A stretch of DNA of 64,000 bases from an uncultured Muribaculaceae bacterium. Lineage in GTDB: Bacteria; Bacteroidota; Bacteroidia; Bacteroidales; Muribaculaceae. Where the stretch lies: positions 205 through 64,204 of the forward strand of contig CAJTXU010000003.1 in NCBI GenBank assembly GCA_910584125.1. Reading direction: 5' to 3'. The position numbers were made by a program, and so were the translations under genes. Below are positions 7,605 through 17,084 of this stretch, piece after piece (the first letter of the stretch is position 1; each line of letters begins with the position of its first letter). Below the pieces are notes generated by a model. It made no database searches, was not told the DNA's origin, and saw only the letters and a list, made by a program, of their open reading frames with translations.

Positions 7605-8414
7605 ATGAACGAATCAAGCACATATCAGGCGGTGCGAATCGGCGACATAGCCGACTGGCGGTTGATCTGCTCCGTGTCGTCGCGCGGGATGTCGGCCTAC
7701 CTCCGGCACGTCAGCCCGACCGAGCCTGTCGTGACCCTCTTCGACGAGAAATGGGCCCCGGATCCCGACTCGCTTCTGAGCCGCATCGAGAACACGGTCT
7801 ACGACCATCCGCAGGTGCTCGACGACTTTTCGGCCGACGTCATAGTCACTGCCCCGAGAGCCATATGGGTTCCCTCCGCGCTTGTCGAGGACGACGAGGA
7901 CGAGATGGAACGTCTTTACTCACAGGTATATGCCGGTGTAGACACAGGCGTGATGTCCGAACAGGCCGACGACGCCACGTGTCTCTTCATGCTCGCCCCC
8001 GGCCTCAACGCCTTCCTGCAGCGCACGTTCCCCGGGGCGCGCGTCCACTCGCATCTCGCGGTTTTGGTGTCGAGATTCCGCGAGCGCAGCGCCGACATGC
8101 CGCGCGTATACATCGACATACGCGACTCGGAGGCCGACTTCGTGGCCTTCGACCGCCGCAGCCTGCTGATGGCCGCCACGCATCCATGGCACGACCCCGC
8201 CGACCTGCAGTATCATCTCTACAACATAATGAGCGTCTTCGGTCTTGACCCGTCGGTCACCCAGGTCTCGCTGTCGGGTCCCCGCGAAGTGAAAGGCGAC
8301 CTGATGGCCAAGCTCCGCGAGAACATCGACTACGTGATGCTCACCACCATGCCCGGCATCGGCGCCAAGGCCGGAATGCCACTGGCCGCCGCTCTCATGC
8401 TGCGTCAGCCCTGA
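7605..8414 (+). CDS. DUF3822-like protein next to rsmD
   Basis: 269 aa, soluble, no signal peptide. Sequence and position match the Bacteroidota DUF3822 family, which is typically found beside rsmD and looks like a degenerate actin/ASKHA-type ATPase fold (VYIDIRDSEADFVAFDRRSLLMAATHPW, then VSLSGPREVKG). The molecular role is unknown. It is first in a run with rsmD (32-bp gap), ribBA, an S9 peptidase and ispE. Its promoter leaves almost no 5' leader. Confidence 0.7.
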   Translation: MNESSTYQAVRIGDIADWRLICSVSSRGMSAYLRHVSPTEPVVTLFDEKWAPDPDSLLSRIENTVYDHPQVLDDFSADVIVTAPRAIWVPSALVEDDEDEMERLYSQVYAGVDTGVMSEQADDATCLFMLAPGLNAFLQRTFPGARVHSHLAVLVSRFRERSADMPRVYIDIRDSEADFVAFDRRSLLMAATHPWHDPADLQYHLYNIMSVFGLDPSVTQVSLSGPREVKGDLMAKLRENIDYVMLTTMPGIGAKAGMPLAAALMLRQP

Positions 8415-8446
8415 AAGGCCCGGACCAAAATTTAAAATCCCGCAAA

Positions 8447-8992
8447 ATGAGGATAATAAGAGGAAAATACGGACGTCGGCGTTTTGACGTCCCCAAGAAC
8501 ATAACCGCAAGGCCCACCACCGACTTCGCCCGCGAGAACCTGTTCAACGTCATCGAGAACGTCGAGGATATCGAAGGGCTCCGGGTGTGCGACCTCTTCG
8601 CCGGGACAGGCGCCGTGAGCTGGGAGTTCGTCTCCAGAGGCGCGGTCCAGGTCACGGCCGTGGAGCAGGCTCCGGTACAGGCCGGCTTCATCCGCTCGGT
8701 CAAGGAGAAACTCGGCGATACGTCGCTGCGCATCGTGCGCGGCGACGTATTCCGCTTCATCGAGCGTGAGTCGGAGACCTATGACATAGTGTTCGCCGAC
8801 CCTCCCTACGACCATCCGCGCTTCGCCGAGATTCCGGAGCTGATACTCGGCTCTGCGCTCACAGGCCCCGGCACGCTCGTCATCGTGGAGCACAGCCGCA
8901 ACCATGACTTCAGCGCCCTGCCCGGATTCTTCAGGCATCTGGTCTACGGCTCGGTCAATTTCAGCATGTTCCGTAAAGAAGAAAACAAGTAA
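8447..8992 (+). CDS. rsmD: 16S rRNA (guanine966-N2)-methyltransferase
   Basis: 181 aa, the usual length. It methylates G966 of 16S rRNA with S-adenosylmethionine. The start MRIIRGKYGRRRFDVP and ARPTTDFARENLFN are RsmD hallmarks, FAGTGAVSWE (51-60) is the SAM-binding motif, and DPPY (118-121) is the catalytic N-methyltransferase motif. It is placed between the DUF3822-like gene and ribBA with short gaps. Confidence 0.92.
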   Translation: MRIIRGKYGRRRFDVPKNITARPTTDFARENLFNVIENVEDIEGLRVCDLFAGTGAVSWEFVSRGAVQVTAVEQAPVQAGFIRSVKEKLGDTSLRIVRGDVFRFIERESETYDIVFADPPYDHPRFAEIPELILGSALTGPGTLVIVEHSRNHDFSALPGFFRHLVYGSVNFSMFRKEENK

Positions 8993-9019
8993 CGAATATC
9001 AATCGAACGAATCAACAAT

Positions 9020-10234
9020 ATGGACAACAGGATAAAGCTTGACAGCATCGAGGAGGCCCTCGAGGACTTCCGCAACGGCAAATTCGTGATAGTGGTCGAC
9101 GACGAGGACCGCGAGAACGAGGGCGACCTCATCATCGCCGCCGAGAAAATCACGCCCGAAGACGTCAACTTCATGCTCAAGAACGCGCGCGGCGTGCTGT
9201 GCGCCCCGGTCACGCTCAAGCGTTGCGCCGAGCTTGACCTTCCGCGGCAGGTAGACGACAACACCTCGGTGCTCGGCACCCCCTTCACGGTGACCGTCGA
9301 CAAACTCGAGGGCTGCTCGACCGGAGTGTCGATCCAGGACCGCGCCGCGACGATCCGCGCGCTGGCCGACCCGGCGTCGAAGCCCGAGACCTTCGGACGC
9401 CCCGGCCACATCAATCCCCTCTATGCCCAGGACCGCGGCGTGCTGCAGCGCGCCGGCCACACCGAGGCGGCCGTCGACCTGGCGCGCCTCGCCGGTCTCG
9501 AGCCTGTGGCCGCCCTCATGGAGATCATGAGCGACGACGGATCCATGGCTCGGCTCCCCGAACTCCGCCGCCGCGCCGATGAGTGGGGCCTCAAGCTGAT
9601 CAGCATCCGCGACCTCATAGCCTACCGCCTCGGCAACGACTCGCTCGTGGAGCGCGGCGAGGAGGTCGACATGCCCACCGCCTACGGCCACTTCCGCCTC
9701 ATCCCCTTCCGCCAGAAAGACACCGGTCTCGAGCACGTGGCCCTCATCAAGGGGGACGTCGAGGGCGACGAACCCGTGCTGGTAAGGGTTCACTCCTCGT
9801 GCATGACCGGCGACATCTTCGGCTCGCGCCGCTGCGAATGCGGCGAACAGCTGCACCTCGCCATGCAGCTCATCGAGAAGGAAGGCCGCGGAGCCGTGAT
9901 CTACCTCAGCCAGGAAGGCCGCGGCATCGGGCTGATGGACAAAATCCGCGCCTACAAACTTCAGGAGAACGGACTCGACACCGTCGACGCCAACCTGCAC
10001 ATCGGCCACAAGGCCGACGAGCGCGACTACGGCATCGGCGCCAACATACTCCACTCGCTCGGCATCCGCAACATGCGCCTCATGACCAACAACCCCGTGA
10101 AGCGCATCGGCCTCGAAGGCTACGGCGTGAACATCAGTGAGATAGTGCCGCTCGAGGTGGAGCCCAATCCCTACAACGCGCGGTATATGGAAACCAAGAA
10201 GACCCGTATGGGCCACGACCTCCACAAGATCTGA
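9020..10234 (+). CDS. ribBA: Bifunctional DHBP synthase / GTP cyclohydrolase II
   Basis: 404 aa. Two riboflavin-pathway enzymes in one chain. The RibB part (1-200) carries [10 protein letters not shown] (27-36) and [13 protein letters not shown], which make 3,4-dihydroxy-2-butanone 4-phosphate from ribulose 5-phosphate. The RibA part (from about 210) has the zinc site C261-x10-C272-x-C274 and [15 protein letters not shown], which open GTP. Both active sites look intact. The S9 peptidase gene starts 10 bp downstream, so coupling is probable. Confidence 0.95.
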   Translation: MDNRIKLDSIEEALEDFRNGKFVIVVDDEDRENEGDLIIAAEKITPEDVNFMLKNARGVLCAPVTLKRCAELDLPRQVDDNTSVLGTPFTVTVDKLEGCSTGVSIQDRAATIRALADPASKPETFGRPGHINPLYAQDRGVLQRAGHTEAAVDLARLAGLEPVAALMEIMSDDGSMARLPELRRRADEWGLKLISIRDLIAYRLGNDSLVERGEEVDMPTAYGHFRLIPFRQKDTGLEHVALIKGDVEGDEPVLVRVHSSCMTGDIFGSRRCECGEQLHLAMQLIEKEGRGAVIYLSQEGRGIGLMDKIRAYKLQENGLDTVDANLHIGHKADERDYGIGANILHSLGIRNMRLMTNNPVKRIGLEGYGVNISEIVPLEVEPNPYNARYMETKKTRMGHDLHKI

Positions 10235-10244
10235 CCACGAGCCT

Positions 10245-13034
10245 ATGAACAAGACAATCACCATGCTGCTCGCGTGCGCCGCGCTGACGGCCGCCGGAGC
10301 CATATCCGCCTCCGCCGAGAAGAAGGCCCTCGGCCACGACGACTTCGACGCCTGGAAATCAGTGCGCAACCAGACCATCAGCCGCAACGGCGAATGGGCC
10401 GCGTTCGCCGTCAATCCGCAGGAGGGCGACGGCACGCTGACGTTCTACAACACCCGCACGCGCAAGCGCGTCGAGATAGCGCGCGGTTACGACGCCCGCA
10501 TCACCCCCGACGCCCGCTGGGGCATCGCCATGATCAAGGCCCCCTATGCCGACACCCGCAAGGCTAAGATAGCCAAGAAGAAAGACTCCGAGCTTCCGCA
10601 GGACTCGCTCGCCGTGGTCGACCTGCGCACGCTCAAGGTGACCAAGATTGGCGACGTGACCGGCTACAAGATCGCCAAGGATGGCGGCGAATGGGTGGCG
10701 TTCAAGTCGTGCGACACGACCCTCATCACCCCCAAGCAGCTCAAGGACAAGGAGTCGGGCCGCCCGCTCGTGCTGCTCAACCTCGCCTCGGGCACGCACA
10801 AGGTGACCAAATGGGTCGACGACTACACCTTCTCGCACGACGGCACCCGCCTCGCCGTCAACATCCGCAAGCCCGAGAAAGACAGCGTGGCCACCAACGG
10901 AATCGGCGTCTTCATGCTGCCTGACACGTCATATACCATCATCGACCGCGACCGCCGCTTCTACGGCGCGCCCGTCTTCGACGAGGCCGGTACGCGCCTC
11001 GCCTTCACAGCTTCCGACGACACAATCAAGAGCGGCACCAAGCGCGCCCGCGTCTACCTGAGCGACCTGCGCGACGTCATGAAGACCCCCTCGGAGATTT
11101 CGCTCAGTTTCGACGGAGGCGCGCAGGGCGAACTCGTGCCCAACCAGCACACCCGCCTCAAGTTCTCGCACAATGGCCGACGCCTCATCGCCGGTGTCGC
11201 ACCGGTAATCGCCCCCGACGACACCACCATCGTCGACTTCGAGCAGGGCAAACTCGATATCTGGGTGTGGGACAGGCCCATGACCCCGCCCATGGAGGAG
11301 AATCAGCTCGAGGAGATCCGCAAGAACAACTATCCCGTCGCCATCGACCTCGCCGACATGCGCACCACGCTCGTCACCGACCTGCCGCTCGCCGAGGTCG
11401 AGGCTCCCGACCGCTGGGACGGCGACTGGGCGCTCGTCATAGACCCCACCGAGACCTTCGTCTCACAGCAGTGGGACTATTTCGCGCCCACCATGGCCCG
11501 CCTCGTCAATCTCCGCACCGGCGAACGCCGAGATGCCGGGGAGTTCCTCTACGAGCTTCGCGCCGAGCTCTCGCCGAGCGATAGATATGTCGTGTGGTTC
11601 CGCGACCGCGACTATCACGTCTACGACATCGCCACCGGCAAGACCGTGAGCGTCAGCGCGAAGGTGCCGCATCCGCTGTGGGACACCGACGACCGTCACC
11701 CATCGCCGTCGCAGAACTACGGCATAGCCGGCTGGGCGGCCGACGACGCCGCGCTGCTCGTCTACGACCGCCACGACATCTGGAGCCTCGACCCCCGGGG
11801 CGAGAAAGATCCCGTCTGCCTCACGGCCGGCGAGGGCCGAAAGCGCGACCTCAGGTTCCGCGTCATCAAGACCGACCCCGAGCAACGCTTCTTCAAGACC
11901 GGCGACGAGATGCTGCTCGAGGTCTTCAGCTATGCCGACAAATACAACGGCCTGGCCGTGACCAAGTACGGCAAGCCCCAGGCCCCGGCCGTCGGCGTGC
12001 TCGACCAGTATGCATACACCCAGGTGCGCAAGGCCCGCGACGCCAATGTGTTCACGTGGCAGAGGGCCAACTTCTCGACCTCCCCCGACATCTGGGCCTC
12101 GACTGGCACGGCCTTCATGAACGCCGTCAAGCTCACCGACGCCAATCCGCAGATGAAAGACTACCGTTGGGGCACGGCTCATCTCGAGCGCTGGTATGCC
12201 TACGACGGCAGCCAGTCGGAGGGCGTGCTCTACGTTCCCGACGACATCGACCCGAACAAGAAATACCCGATGCTCTGCGTCTTCTATGAGACCGGTTCGG
12301 AAGACCTCTACCGCCACTATACCATGGAGCCCTCGTGGAGCTGGGTCAACTACCCCTTCTACGTAAGCCGCGGTTACGTGGTGTTCGTTCCCGACATCCA
12401 TTACAACTCCGGCCGTCCCGGCGAGGACGCCTACAACTACGTCTGCTCCGGAGCCGAGGAGATGTGCCGCCGCTATCCCTGGATCGACAAGGAGCGCATC
12501 GGCATCGACGGCCAGAGCTGGGGCGGATACCAGACCGCCTATCTCGTGACGCGCACCGACATGTTCGCGTGCGCCGGCTCGGGCGCGCCTGTGGCCAACA
12601 TGACGTCGGCCTACGGCGGAATCCGCTGGGAGTCCGGCAGTTCGCGCCAGGGCCAGTACGAACAGGGCCAGAGCCGCATCGGCGGCTCGCTCTGGGACAA
12701 GACCCAGCAGTATATCGCCAACTCGCCCGTGTTCTACGCCGACCGCGTCCACACGCCGCTGCTGATTATGCACAACGACAACGACGGAGCCGTGCCATGG
12801 TACCAGGGCATAGAGATGTTCATGGCCCTGCGCCGTCTCCAGAAACCGGTGTGGATGCTGCAATACAACGGTGAGGCCCATAATATCCGAGCCCGCAAGA
12901 ACCGCAAGGACATCACGCGCCGCCTGCAGCAATTTTTCGACCACTACCTCAAGGACGACCCGATGCCCCGCTGGATGAAAGAGGGCGTGCCGATGATCCG
13001 CAAGGGCCAGGAGTGGGGGTTCGAAGAGAAGTAA
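10245..13034 (+). CDS. S9-family prolyl oligopeptidase-like peptidase
   Basis: 929 aa with a signal peptide (about 1-25), so periplasmic or outer-membrane facing. Residues 30-640 form the beta-propeller-like part; the C-terminal 270 residues are the alpha/beta hydrolase. The nucleophile motif is GQSWGG with Ser758, the acid lies in the HNDNDGAVPW loop, and the His is in GEAHN (His879). These peptidases cleave short proline-containing or other peptides, fitting a gut organism living on peptides. It is cotranscribed with ribBA by spacing. The stop codon is supplied by the AAGTAATAAGTAAG repeat that follows. Confidence 0.88.
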   Translation: MNKTITMLLACAALTAAGAISASAEKKALGHDDFDAWKSVRNQTISRNGEWAAFAVNPQEGDGTLTFYNTRTRKRVEIARGYDARITPDARWGIAMIKAPYADTRKAKIAKKKDSELPQDSLAVVDLRTLKVTKIGDVTGYKIAKDGGEWVAFKSCDTTLITPKQLKDKESGRPLVLLNLASGTHKVTKWVDDYTFSHDGTRLAVNIRKPEKDSVATNGIGVFMLPDTSYTIIDRDRRFYGAPVFDEAGTRLAFTASDDTIKSGTKRARVYLSDLRDVMKTPSEISLSFDGGAQGELVPNQHTRLKFSHNGRRLIAGVAPVIAPDDTTIVDFEQGKLDIWVWDRPMTPPMEENQLEEIRKNNYPVAIDLADMRTTLVTDLPLAEVEAPDRWDGDWALVIDPTETFVSQQWDYFAPTMARLVNLRTGERRDAGEFLYELRAELSPSDRYVVWFRDRDYHVYDIATGKTVSVSAKVPHPLWDTDDRHPSPSQNYGIAGWAADDAALLVYDRHDIWSLDPRGEKDPVCLTAGEGRKRDLRFRVIKTDPEQRFFKTGDEMLLEVFSYADKYNGLAVTKYGKPQAPAVGVLDQYAYTQVRKARDANVFTWQRANFSTSPDIWASTGTAFMNAVKLTDANPQMKDYRWGTAHLERWYAYDGSQSEGVLYVPDDIDPNKKYPMLCVFYETGSEDLYRHYTMEPSWSWVNYPFYVSRGYVVFVPDIHYNSGRPGEDAYNYVCSGAEEMCRRYPWIDKERIGIDGQSWGGYQTAYLVTRTDMFACAGSGAPVANMTSAYGGIRWESGSSRQGQYEQGQSRIGGSLWDKTQQYIANSPVFYADRVHTPLLIMHNDNDGAVPWYQGIEMFMALRRLQKPVWMLQYNGEAHNIRARKNRKDITRRLQQFFDHYLKDDPMPRWMKEGVPMIRKGQEWGFEEK

Positions 13035-13065
13035 TAAGTAAGAAGTTGTAAGTAAGAAGTAATAA
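13029..13065. repeat. AAGTAATAAGTAAGAAGT-type repeat
   Basis: Short purine/TAA-rich repeat joining the S9 peptidase and ispE; the peptidase stop codon lies inside it. The same motif recurs at 15981-16226 and, inverted, at 18571-18600. Confidence 0.75.
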
Positions 13066-13072
13066 AATTCTT

Positions 13073-13951
13073 GTGGTTGAATTTGTCAATGCCAAGATAA
13101 ACATCGGGCTGCAGGTGGTGGCGCGCCGCGAGGACGGTTACCACGACCTGCAGACCCTCTTCTATCCCGTGGGCCTTTATGCCGGAACGCCCGGCAATCC
13201 GGTGGAGTTCTGCGATATCCTTGAGATCGTTCCCGTCCCCGCCGATTCGATTCCCGGGCCGTTCACGCTTGTCACGAGCGGGCGCCGCGTCGACTGCCCG
13301 CAGGAGAAGAATCTCGTGTGGCGCGCCGCGCAGGCATACTTCTCGCGGGGTGTCGCCGACGGTTTCGCGGTCTCGATCCGCCTCGACAAGCATCTGCCCG
13401 ACGGCGCCGGAATGGGTGGTGGCAGCGCCGACGCCGCCTTCACGCTCCGGATGCTCGCAGACCTCGAGCGCGAATACGCCGGCACGTGCGCCGGCGAGTC
13501 CGAACTCCACGCCATGGCGTTGCGGCTCGGGGCCGACTGCCCCTTCTTCCTGCTCAACCGCCCGGCCTACGCCGAGGGGGTGGGGGAGAAGCTCGCCGAC
13601 GTGCCGCTCGACCTTTCGGGCAGGTGGCTGCTCGTGGTCAAACCCGACGTGTATGTCTCCACACGCGAGGCCTTCGCCGGCATCACGCCGCGCCCCGCCG
13701 CTTTCGACCTGCGCGGGGTCGCCTCGCTCCCCGTGGAGCAATGGTGCGGAAAGGTCCACAACGACTTCGAGGACTCCATCTTCGCGCTTCATCCCTTCAT
13801 GGCCGGGATAAAACAGGCTCTCTACGACTCGGGGGCGCTCTACGCCTCGCTCACCGGCAGCGGATCGTGCATCTACGGCATCTACGACGTGCCGCCCGCG
13901 GATCCGCCGCTTCCCGGCCCCGTCGAATCGACTTACCTCCTTCAACTATAA
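13073..13951 (+). CDS. ispE: 4-(cytidine 5'-diphospho)-2-C-methyl-D-erythritol kinase
   Basis: 292 aa GHMP kinase of the MEP isoprenoid pathway; it phosphorylates CDP-methylerythritol with ATP. AKINIGL (Lys8) near the start and the ATP-binding loop LPDGAGMGGGSADAA (about 108-122) are typical. The C-terminal LTGSGSCIYGI is the third GHMP motif. The start is GTG 13073, 38 bp after the peptidase stop and just beyond a short repeat; no other start would keep the AKINIGL block. Confidence 0.92.
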   Translation: MVEFVNAKINIGLQVVARREDGYHDLQTLFYPVGLYAGTPGNPVEFCDILEIVPVPADSIPGPFTLVTSGRRVDCPQEKNLVWRAAQAYFSRGVADGFAVSIRLDKHLPDGAGMGGGSADAAFTLRMLADLEREYAGTCAGESELHAMALRLGADCPFFLLNRPAYAEGVGEKLADVPLDLSGRWLLVVKPDVYVSTREAFAGITPRPAAFDLRGVASLPVEQWCGKVHNDFEDSIFALHPFMAGIKQALYDSGALYASLTGSGSCIYGIYDVPPADPPLPGPVESTYLLQL

Positions 13952-14149
13952 CCGAGCCTTGGTTGTTAGAAAATTAGGCGATGCGCCCGCGCGCGACGGC
14001 ACGTTCCGTCACGCCGGGCGAATTGCTTAATCGGAAAGATCTCGCGTCTTTCCCGCGATTTTAACATTTTCTGGCTTGGTATTTGCAATGGTTCAACACA
14101 GGTGTTCATTGCCGATGCCCGGCGTAAACACTATAAATCTTGCGAAACA

Positions 14150-14755
14150 ATGAAAGAAGACAAGCATAATGAAGTGGAGCCCGAGGTGGTTCCGGAAGAG
14201 TTGATTGTTGATGACGTCGACGCGACGCCGGCCGAGAACGAGGCCGCCGAGGCCGAGACAGCGGCTGTAGCCGACGAGGAGCTGAGCGAGGAGGAGAGAC
14301 TCCGCTCGCGCAACTCCGAGCTCGAGGCGTCGCTCGAGAAGGAGAAGAAGGAGTATATGTTCCTTATGGCCGAGTTCGACAATTTCCGCAAGCGCACGCT
14401 GCGCGAGAAGTCCGAGCTCATCAAGAACGCGGCCGAATCGGCGTTCAAGGGCCTGCTGCCCATAGTAGATGATTTCGAGCGCGCGCTCAAGGCCTCGGAG
14501 GGAGTCGACGACGCAGTCTCGATCCGCGAGGGCATGGAGCTCATCTACAAAAAACTCAAGAAATACATGGAGCAGAACGGTGTGAAGGAGATGGATCCGG
14601 CCGACACCGTTTTCGACGCCGACCGCCACGAGGCCATATCTGCCGTACCGGTGTCCGACGACTCATTGAAGGGTAAGATCCTTGACACCGTCGAGAAGGG
14701 CTACACCATCAACGACAAGGTGCTGCGGCACGCCAAGGTCGTGGTCGGTAAATAA
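14150..14755 (+). CDS. grpE: Nucleotide exchange factor GrpE
   Basis: 201 aa. It releases ADP from DnaK. An acidic N-terminal tail (1-50) is followed by the long coiled coil (ELEASLEKEKKEYMFLMAEFDNFRKRT) and the beta-wing domain with PVSDDSLKGKILDTVEKGYTINDKVLRHAKVVV, the family signature. ATG 14150 was preferred over 14102 because the added residues are not GrpE-like. dnaJ follows after 23 bp. The 198-bp gap upstream shows no full TAnnTTTG promoter and no CIRCE-type operator that I can recognise. Confidence 0.93.
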   Translation: MKEDKHNEVEPEVVPEELIVDDVDATPAENEAAEAETAAVADEELSEEERLRSRNSELEASLEKEKKEYMFLMAEFDNFRKRTLREKSELIKNAAESAFKGLLPIVDDFERALKASEGVDDAVSIREGMELIYKKLKKYMEQNGVKEMDPADTVFDADRHEAISAVPVSDDSLKGKILDTVEKGYTINDKVLRHAKVVVGK

Positions 14756-14778
14756 GCGTCTGATAAAAACTGAGAGCT

Positions 14779-15978
14779 ATGGCTGAGAAGAGAGATTACT
14801 ACGAGGTGCTGGGCGTTTCGAAAAACGCCACTGCCGATGAAATAAAGAAAGCCTACCGCAAGAAGGCCATCCAGTATCACCCCGACAAGAATCCGGGCGA
14901 CAAGGAGGCCGAGGAGAAATTCAAGGAGGCGGCCGAGGCCTACGACGTGCTGAGCGACGCCGACAAGCGCGCGCGTTACGACCAGTTCGGGCACTCGATG
15001 GGCCCGCAGGGATTCGGCGGCGGCGGTGCCGGCGGCTTCGGCGGTTTCGGCGGCGGAATGTCGATGGAGGATATCTTCGAGCATTTCGGCGACATATTCG
15101 GCGGCCGTTTCGGCGGGGGTGACTTCGGCGGTTTCGGCGGCGCGGCCGGCGGCCGTGCGCGCAAGCACGTCAACAAGGGCACCGACCTGCGCATCACGGT
15201 CAAGGTGACGCTCAAGGACGTCATGAACGGCGTCGACAAGAAGCTGAAGATTCCGAGACTCGTGGCCTGCCCCCACTGCAAGGGCACCGGAGCAAAGGAC
15301 GGCACGGCCTTCCAGACCTGCCAGCGCTGTCACGGCGCGGGTTACGTCACCACCGTGCAGCAGACGTTCATGGGCCCGATGCAGAGCCAGTCGGTCTGCC
15401 CCGACTGCAACGGCGAGGGCAAGACCATCACCGAGCGCTGCTCGTATTGCGGCGGTCAGGGCGTGGAGAAGAAGGAGGAGATTGTCAGCTTCCACATTCC
15501 CGCCGGCGTCGAGAACGACATGGTGCTCACGCTTCGCGGCCAGGGCAACGCGCCCCGTGGCGGCGGCGTGAATGGCGACCTGCTCATCAAGATACAGGAG
15601 GAGAAGGACCCCGAACTGATCCGCGACGAGAACGACCTCATCTACAACCTGATGCTCGACTTCCCGACGGCCGCGTTGGGCGGGGCCGCCGAGGTTCCGA
15701 CCGTCGAGGGCCGTGCACGACTCAAGATCACGCCCGGCACGCAGCCCGGAAAGGTGCTGCGCCTCCGCGGCAAGGGTCTGCCCTCGATGAACGGCGGCGC
15801 GCGCGGCGACCTGCTCGTCAACGTGATGGTCTATGTGCCCGAATCGCTCTCCGACACCGAGAAGGCCGCCATCGAGAGCCTCAAGGACGCACCGAACGTC
15901 GTCCCCTCCAAGACGACCTCCCAGCGCATATTCTCGCGCCTCCGCCATATCTTCAACAAGGAGAACAGGGGAGAATAA
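14779..15978 (+). CDS. dnaJ: Chaperone DnaJ (Hsp40)
   Basis: 399 aa. A J domain (1-70) with HPD in QYHPDKNPG, a Gly/Phe-rich linker (about 75-135), and four zinc-binding CxxCxGxG repeats ([32 protein letters not shown]). The C-terminal substrate-binding domains follow. It stimulates DnaK ATPase and delivers clients, with GrpE just upstream. The gene ends 2 bp before the 41-bp tandem array. Confidence 0.95.
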   Translation: MAEKRDYYEVLGVSKNATADEIKKAYRKKAIQYHPDKNPGDKEAEEKFKEAAEAYDVLSDADKRARYDQFGHSMGPQGFGGGGAGGFGGFGGGMSMEDIFEHFGDIFGGRFGGGDFGGFGGAAGGRARKHVNKGTDLRITVKVTLKDVMNGVDKKLKIPRLVACPHCKGTGAKDGTAFQTCQRCHGAGYVTTVQQTFMGPMQSQSVCPDCNGEGKTITERCSYCGGQGVEKKEEIVSFHIPAGVENDMVLTLRGQGNAPRGGGVNGDLLIKIQEEKDPELIRDENDLIYNLMLDFPTAALGGAAEVPTVEGRARLKITPGTQPGKVLRLRGKGLPSMNGGARGDLLVNVMVYVPESLSDTEKAAIESLKDAPNVVPSKTTSQRIFSRLRHIFNKENRGE

Positions 15979-15980
15979 AA

Positions 15981-16226
15981 AAGTAAGAAGTAATAAGTAA
16001 GAAGTAATACGGGCTTACTCAAAGTAATAAGTATAAAGTAAAAAGTAATACGGGCTTATTCAAAGTAATAAGTTATAAGTAAAAAGTAATACGGGCTTAT
16101 TCAAAGTAAGAAGTAATAAGTAAGAAGTAATACGGGCTTACTCAAAGTAATAAGTATAAAGTAAAAAGTAATACGGGCTTATTCAAAGTAATAAGTTATA
16201 AGTAAAAAGTAATACGGGATTCGTCA
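15981..16226. repeat. 6 x 41-bp tandem array of (ABC)2 order
   Basis: Six contiguous 41-bp units at 15981, 16022, 16063, 16104, 16145 and 16186. Three variants occur in the order A-B-C-A-B-C; units A and B repeat exactly and the last C differs near its end. Each unit contains AAGTAATA variants and ends in AATACGGGCTTATTCA or similar. The order shows that a 123-bp trimer was duplicated as a block. No unique spacers exist, so it is not CRISPR. Confidence 0.92.
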
Positions 16227-16266
16227 ATGTCTGATTCGAATTGACGTATCCCGTATTACTTTTTAC
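16202..16266. terminator. Long hairpin between convergent dnaJ and glpF
   Basis: Arms of 26 bp (16202-16227 and 16241-16266) match at 25 of 26 positions around a 13-nt loop. The left arm is the end of the last 41-bp unit; the right arm is an inverted copy of it. Each strand ends in a T-rich run after the stem (ACTTTTTACTTTT on +), so it can serve as a bidirectional terminator for dnaJ (+) and the glp operon (-). Confidence 0.65.
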
Positions 16267-16297
16267 TTTTTACTTTTATCTTTTTACTTATAACTTA

Positions 16298-17050
16298 TTA
16301 CCTGACCATGTTGTAGAACAAGAAGACGAGCACGGCGAAGCCGGCGCCGAGAATCGGGCCTACGATGGGCACCCAGGCGTATTTCCACTGGCTGCTTCCC
16401 TTGCCTTTGATCGGCAGCAGATGATGCGCCAGCCGCGGACCGAAGTCCCTGGCCGGGTTGATGGCGTAGCCCGTGGTGCCTCCGAGAGCCATGCCTATCA
16501 CCACCACAAGCAGAGCCACCGGTATCGCGCCGAGCGAACCGAGTCCGACTTCCGCAGTGTTGCCCCTCTCGGCAAGGAAGAGAATCACCAGTATCAGCAC
16601 GAACGTTCCGACCACCTCCGAGAGGAAGTTGCGTTTCAGGTTGCGGATTGCCGGAATCGTGGCGAACACGCCGAGCTTCGTGTCCTGGTCGTCGGTGGCG
16701 TTGAAATGGTCTTTGTAGAAATAATACACGGTCAGCGCGCCGAGGAAGGCCCCCACGACCTGCGAGATGATGTAGGGCACTACCATTGCCCACTCGAACT
16801 TGTCGGCCATGGCGAGTCCGATGGTGACCGCCGGGTTGAGATGGGCGCCGGTGTACGGTCCTGCGATGAACACCCCGCACATCACGGCCAGACCCCAGGC
16901 CAGAGTGATCACTATCCAGCCGCCGCCGTAGCCCTTGGAGCCCTTGAGCGTCGTGCAGGCCACCACGCCGTCGCCGAGCAGAATCATGATATACGTCCCG
17001 AGGAATTCAAAAAAGCATTGCAGCCATACGGGAATTGCTTCAACTTCCAT
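16298..17050 (-). CDS. glpF: Glycerol facilitator (aquaporin family)
   Basis: 250 aa inner-membrane channel of the MIP family. Both NPA boxes are present: HLNPAVTIG (NPA 72-74) and INPARDFGPR (NPA 198-200); the Arg after the second NPA and the Asp in the NPARD context are the glycerol-channel type. It lets glycerol in for GlpK, whose gene lies 34 bp upstream in the same transcript. The 3' end runs into the inverted TAA-rich repeat that is part of the shared terminator hairpin. Confidence 0.92.
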   Translation of the reverse strand: MEVEAIPVWLQCFFEFLGTYIMILLGDGVVACTTLKGSKGYGGGWIVITLAWGLAVMCGVFIAGPYTGAHLNPAVTIGLAMADKFEWAMVVPYIISQVVGAFLGALTVYYFYKDHFNATDDQDTKLGVFATIPAIRNLKRNFLSEVVGTFVLILVILFLAERGNTAEVGLGSLGAIPVALLVVVIGMALGGTTGYAINPARDFGPRLAHHLLPIKGKGSSQWKYAWVPIVGPILGAGFAVLVFLFYNMVR

Positions 17051-17084
17051 AACTTAAGGTATATAGGGTGTACATTCCGTGATT

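Noticed and set aside
13952..14149. Promoter or heat-shock operator ahead of grpE
   Set aside because: TATTTG near 14080 matches only part of the -7 consensus, and no CIRCE-like inverted repeat is seen, so I do not call a promoter.
15981..16226. Possible CRISPR array
   Set aside because: The units are contiguous 41-bp repeats with no unique spacers and no cas genes nearby; it is a higher-order tandem duplication.
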